Of a stretch of 64,000 bases of DNA, positions 58,785 through 64,000 are shown piece by piece. The translations under genes and the position numbers were made by a program. The stretch comes from Tanytarsus gracilentus (Eukaryota > Arthropoda > Insecta > Diptera > Chironomidae), in assembly GCA_038502055.1 (NCBI GenBank), contig JAXRKN010000045.1:11335501-11399500 (forward strand). Direction: 5' to 3'. Within the stretch, counting starts at the first letter, position 1; every line of letters begins with the position of its first letter. The notes under the pieces were generated by a model. That model ran no database searches. It saw nothing but the letters and a program-made list of their open reading frames with translations, and had not been told where the DNA came from.

Positions 58785-60661
58785 TTTAAAAAAAATCACA
58801 ACAAAGAAATCTCATCCGACTTTCTTTATCATCCCATTTTTTATATAATTCATCAAAAAAATGCCATCCTTCTCCTCTTTTGGTGGTCATCATACGAGCG
58901 AGTCATGTGTATTTTTTACTGTTTACTCTTTTCATCTCGCACCAACTTGTTTTCACTCAATTGAAGTTGAACGTTGAAGAACAGTAGAGAAAAGAACAGA
59001 AGATGTGTTCGAGAACGTTGAGAGAATTTTATTTTTAGCAAATTTACTTTTGTGCTCCCCGAGTGCAGGTGTTGATTATTTTTGTTTTTCTTCGAATTTT
59101 AAATTTTAGAATAAATTAAGAATTTTAAAAATTCAAATGTCTCGACTTGGTTTTCACTCAAAATCGCATCTGCACATTCACATGACACAAAAATCATTCA
59201 GAAAAAATATTTTCCCATTATCAAAGTGAAAAATGAGAAAAGTAAATTTGAAACCTCTTTCAATAATATTTTTTTTCGGTTTAGGAGGGAAGAAGAAAAA
59301 TGACGATTTTATGCTGGAGTCAGAGTTCATAGCCACTATCTTGCGTATGTATATTATTTTTCACTCTCGGACTTTCAATGGAGTGTCAAAGATTCCCCTT
59401 ACATTCTCACTCACAACAAGCATGTTGGAAATAAATTGAAGTCAATTATCTTAATTTATTTCATTCCTATAAATCTCTTCTTTTTTTGCAGTACAACAAA
59501 AAAATATTCTCTGACTTTCATGCTTTAGAAGACAATTGAGGGAAGAATAAGAAGTGGAAGCTATTGGAGGGATTGGAGAAAGAGAGAGAGAGGAATAGAA
59601 ATTACTTTGGGGTCATACCTGAAGAGGCTTACGTGAGATTTCTAACGGGAATTTCTTGCAATTTTAGAGCTTTTGAAAGTTTGCAAAATTTTGAATTTTT
59701 TATGATTGAAAATTTAATTTTATGTCTCCCTCATAACATTTTACACTCGTCTGTCGTGCCAAAAAAAATGCAACGTCATTCTGTATGTAAACAAGGTGCA
59801 ATATTTTAATTCATAATAATGCTCTTCATTCAAATTTTATTCGCTCAATGGTCGCCGACAGTTGTGACGTATTAAAAAAATCAGATGTGCATTTTTTTGT
59901 GCAAAGACGTAATTAAGTTGCTCTCGCGTGAGATAGAGAGAGAGAAAAGAATCTTGAATTAGATTTAATCACAATTATGTAACCGGCAGAATCTGTCGAA
60001 TGCACACACCGCACACACCGACCATTTTAATCTTCCTTCACTCGTAATTGAATTATGCATTGTTGTAGAAGAGATCGAGATGAGTTATTACTTTTCTGTT
60101 GCAAAATCTCAGCTTCGTTTTAGCGTTTATAAAAATTTTCCATCCATTTATTTCTTTTGCACTTCAAAAATATTCAAAAAATACTAAGTTGATGTCTAAT
60201 TGGTAAAAGAATATTTTTTGTTCACAAATTTCTTCTTTATTTTTCGCGAAAAAAAATAAATATTTCTTTTTTAGCTCCTGATTATTTTATTTCTTTTTAT
60301 TAAATTTATATATTTTTCTTTTTATCTTTTTTTTCTCTCTGTCTTTAGCGTTCACTTTCGTTCCGAGTTGTGAGGCGAACTGAATATATGGGAATGAAAA
60401 ACGGGAGGAAAAAGTATCGCGAGTCTCTCTCGGTCACAAATACATGTTTGCATTTTTATTCGAGAGCTAAACTTTACATTATCCTACAGTGTATGGGAGC
60501 GTAATGACAGTAAATAGCTAACTTTGTATGCGAGCACGTTTGTAAATATTAACTCGATGTAAAAAGCTTTTCTCTCTCACTCTCTCGAATTTTCTCGCTC
60601 GCAATGGAATTTCTCTTTTCTCTTGTAGAAAGAATTTCCTTCTTCCTCCCTCGCATATCCG

Positions 60662-60669
60662 TGACGTCA
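60662..60669. promoter_or_regulatory. CRE palindrome TGACGTCA
   Basis: A perfect 8-bp CREB/ATF site within GTGACGTCACG. The surrounding 60340-60680 is richer in G and C than its neighbourhood (CTCTCGAATT, 'cgagagagt' and similar), so it could be an enhancer or an alternative promoter of the HIF-alpha gene. Motif evidence only. Confidence 0.3.
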
Positions 60670-63600
60670 CGATTTACATTAACTTTTCACCATTCATCGA
60701 GAGAAAAAAGTTTTGTCTGGTAAAAACTTTTTTTCGCGTCAATTTTTTATTCTTTTGTGGGTTAGAAATTTTTGAAGGAGTTTTCTATCTTTTATTAATT
60801 GGTTTTTGAGGGTGGTGAAAGTGGGGTGTAGGATGGGAATAATTACATAAGGCAGTAATTGAAACTTTTATGACTTTTTCGATATTTACGGACGCAAAAT
60901 GTTTTTTTTGGGATCCTAACTGAAAAGTTTCTTTAATTTTTATTACCCGAAATTTATAATTTTTACCGTTCTTTAACCTCCATCAATCTATTTTATTTAA
61001 CAAACCTTTCCTCAATCAAAAATTTCACGAAAGCACTCGAAACCTCGTCGCTTAAGTAGATTCATTAATGACTTAATTGATAAGACCGTACGTTAGTGAG
61101 TAAATAGCAATTTTTTTTCCTCAACACATTTGCAAATTTTCTTCTTCGTATCATCGTAAATTTTATTTTCTTTCGAACTCCACCATTACATCATTATTGT
61201 GCAATTTTTTTTAATATTTCGCCAAAAGCAAGATCGAAAGCAATTAGATTTTTTTGTGTACCGTTCACGAGCGATTGTTTGGTCAGAAGCATCGAATACA
61301 CACACAAAAAAATTAATAGAATTTATGGCTCTCTTTTGTTTGTCAGAAAAGCGCCTTCAGACATGTTTGAATTGTTATATGGCTCTTTGAAGAAATACTC
61401 TTGAAAAAGGTTTTGTCATGTCGATTCTTAGGAATGAGAATGTGAGGTGTCAATTTTACGATTTTAGAACTCGCAGGGTTGAGTGAATTTGAGAAAAACA
61501 AAGTTCTTGGGATAATTTTCTATAATTTTTTAATTTTATTATTTTAATTTAATAATTTTATAAAATTAGAAAAAATTTACCACCAAAATTTCAAAATTTC
61601 TTAAAATCCAAAAAATATTCAAGATTTTTTTAAAAACCCTGGAATTAAATTAAAACAGGATTTTCATGCAATTTGAGAACAATTCAAACCTTTTCAACTC
61701 AAAGGAAAAATTTTCTTATCAAAATCCCAAAAATCATTCAGTGAAAATTTCATCGTGCAATCTTTCGAATTTTCCTAGTCGTCAAAAATTCTCAACTCAG
61801 CAGGAATGTCCAGTCATATCTGACACATCAATGCTATAGACCCTTGTTACTGCCTATTTTTCCTACCATATCTAGCACACAAACAAATAAAAAGAAATCA
61901 ACAATTGAATTCGCATGAATTCCGATAGTTTTTGGCCAAAATTATTCATCTTACAAATTTTCTTCTTCCTCCTTGCCATTTATTATTCGCCTTCGAACTT
62001 ATCGCTCATTTCTTTTTTATGCTGTTCGAAAGTAAAGAAGTAAGAAACTGTGTGAGAAAAATATACACAAAGATTTATTTATTCAGAACACAGCGAAATG
62101 ACGATGAAAAGAGAAAACAAAAGGAAAGAAGAAAAAATTTCATTTGATAAATAAATAATCATTAGTATCGGTAGCACGTGTGCAGTTTGAAGGAGCTGGT
62201 GCTGCCATTTGTAGGGCATTATTACATTTTTCGCAGATTAGATCTAAACTGCCCAGCAACAAAAACAAAAAAAAGTGAAAAGTTTCGAGATTTTCTTTTT
62301 CTCTCGAGTTAATATAAAAAAATATCTCAGGATGGCACCCACATTTCATTTCCTTCACATTCACTCGACATTCTCGCTCTTGATAAATTAAGAAACTGTC
62401 GTGAAATCAGAAATTTTCATTTTTTGTCTTTTACGCACAAATTCTAGCGAGAAAGAAATGAGAAATCACATGCGTTTGTGTGTGACTCGAAATTCACCTC
62501 GCACCACATACAAATATGAGAAAATTAATCTCGCTTATTCGTCTCTGATTGATTCCCTTCTCATCTTCACGTAGTAGCCAGCACATGCTTTTATAATATT
62601 TTTTAAAGACACAATATTCAGTTTGTTTTTCTTCTCATTTTACAATATCATGTGATTTAACTTTTTTTAAGTTGCTAATTGATTATCGTAATTCCGCTTA
62701 CTCGGATAGAGAGAGAAGGCGAGCCATAATAATAATGAGCGAGTTAAAACAAGGCATCACGATACATTAGCGTCAAAAGATGCAACTTTTTAGATTTTAG
62801 TGTACGTGACTCGTGAGAGAAATTTGATTTTTTTTAAAGTGAAAATTGGAAGCGAGGAAAATTTTAGTTTATTTTGAGTTCTAAATAATTTTAAAAATAT
62901 TCAACCTTCAACCCAAAAAAAAATATAATCGCATCTTTTAAATTTAATAATTTATTTTTAAAGTTAGGATTCGAACCTAATTATTTTTGCTCTAACAAAA
63001 TCAATTCACATTTTATTCTTAAATAATTTCATTTATTTCTCACATTTAAATTATAAATTTGCAAATTTAAAAATTCAAAAAAATTCCACAAAGAAAATTT
63101 CACAAAAAAACGGAAATGCATTAACGTCAAAATGAACGTCACTAAAGATGTTAAATTTCTACAGCTTTAAATAAAAACTATCGTAAAAATTCAACGCGTG
63201 TGTCTCATTTCACAATCGCGTTGCCATGTGAAGTCGGTCTTTTTTTACTTTTTAATTGATTTTGACATTTTTGTTCTTCACCGCGCTAAAGCTAATGATG
63301 AGATGATTCATATTGTTCATTTAGAAGTGCCATGCACTCGATGCTGTTGCACGTGACGACGGAAAATGTCATAGAGCGAAAAAAAATCTGCGGACGTGTA
63401 AATTTGCATAAACTATTTGCTTTCAATTATTTTTTTCCTTAATTTTCTATAACTTTTAATTATGACATCTCGAAACATGTGCAGCATCATTTGTATATAA
63501 GTCGGGTCATGACATTCGATCATCTCAAAAAAATATGATGATGATAACAATTAAGAGACGTCACTCATGTGATTATTTACTAACAAAATTACTTTCCAGC

Positions 63601-64000
63601 ATACATTCATGAATGATTTTGTGGTCAAGCATATAAAATTTTTCATTTTCTTTAAAAAAAATTGATAGAGGCAACAAAGTTAATTCGACAGATAATAATT
63701 TAATTCTTTTCTCCGTCAGCTGTTATAAATGAGATGATTTAAAAAATTTTAGCTCCTCGCATTGAAACGAAAACATTTAGCGGCTTTGAAAATGTGCAAT
63801 TTTTCACGAACTCTCTCGAGGTTTCTGCAATTAAAAATCTCGGACGAGTGGAATGTTGTTAATTGATATCGTTTCATTATGAAAATTAAACGGAAAGGAA
63901 AATTACACACTCGAGTCTCGAGAACATTGATCAGAAATTATCGAGTAAAAATAAATAACGAGTTTTTGATAATTCAAACGAGTTTGAAACTGCTGTAAAT

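Larger units (their letters stand above)
56821..64000. other. Probable long upstream HIF-alpha intron, no gene recognised
   Basis: No PAS or bHLH coding exon, nor any other gene, could be recognised on either strand. The open stretches (for example 59564-59809, 62140-62364) are low-information. Small exons below about 40 codons could have been missed. The region holds a CT microsatellite, an 11-G run and a CRE palindrome. Confidence 0.5.

Noticed and set aside
62140..62364. Possible upstream HIF-alpha exon (-)
   Set aside because: The translation has no PAS or bHLH features and no link in phase to the exon at 56820.

Overview
The window is AT-rich animal DNA with spliced genes: short GT-AG introns in some places, kilobase introns in others. 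The recognisable proteins (pontin, UTP20, phosphorylase kinase gamma, HIF-alpha/Similar, UDP-glycosyltransferases, a GMC oxidoreductase) look insect-like. The kinase closely resembles what I recall of Drosophila PhKgamma, and the HIF-alpha C-terminus has an insect-type form. A dipteran, perhaps a nematoceran such as a chironomid midge, is the best guess. The order is fairly safe, the family is only an inference. All exon boundaries were read by eye from splice consensus, reading frame and family conservation.

Layout. 1-1.3 kb: repetitive element with a 120-bp tandem array between 83-bp direct repeats. 4.1-4.9 kb (+): serine-protease homologue with an altered active-site region. 5.0-6.4 kb (-): pontin/RUVBL1, tail-to-tail with the protease and head-to-head with UTP20 (6.8-14.7 kb, +), a giant HEAT-repeat ribosome-biogenesis factor. 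15.3-16.3 kb (-): small C-terminally anchored protein with a PP1-docking-like motif. About 16.4-20.3 kb: no gene seen. 20.5-23.4 kb (+): secreted GMC oxidoreductase in six exons. 23.7-24.6 kb (-): small leucine-rich-repeat protein. 25.8-32.9 kb (+): phosphorylase kinase catalytic subunit, with one extra in-frame cassette exon and two apparent alternative terminal exons. 33.7-35.8 kb (-): Drp1-like dynamin GTPase with a short variable region. 36.2-36.4 kb: MITE-like foldback element. 37.4-41.8 kb (+): two tandem UGT genes. 43.8-56.8 kb (-): C-terminal part of HIF-alpha (sima); its bHLH-PAS exons were not found and probably lie beyond 64 kb. 56.8-64 kb: no convincing exon.

Two repeat families tie distant parts together. 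The element at 1-1.3 kb has a relative in opposite orientation inside a HIF-alpha intron (47.8-49.3 kb), with the same exact 120-bp period. A tRNA-derived SINE occurs in a PhKgamma intron and again upstream of the second UGT.

Functional links: pontin and UTP20 share a 368-bp divergent promoter, and both are known to act in snoRNP/pre-rRNA pathways. The UGT pair and the GMC enzyme are typical of small-molecule or cuticle metabolism. PhKgamma and HIF-alpha are regulatory, and both show apparent alternative C-termini that would add or remove a control element (calmodulin-binding tail; C-terminal transactivation motif). I found no wholly new multi-gene system. The most interesting observations are the alternative ends, the shared 120-bp element, the foldback MITE and the UGT gene-conversion tract.
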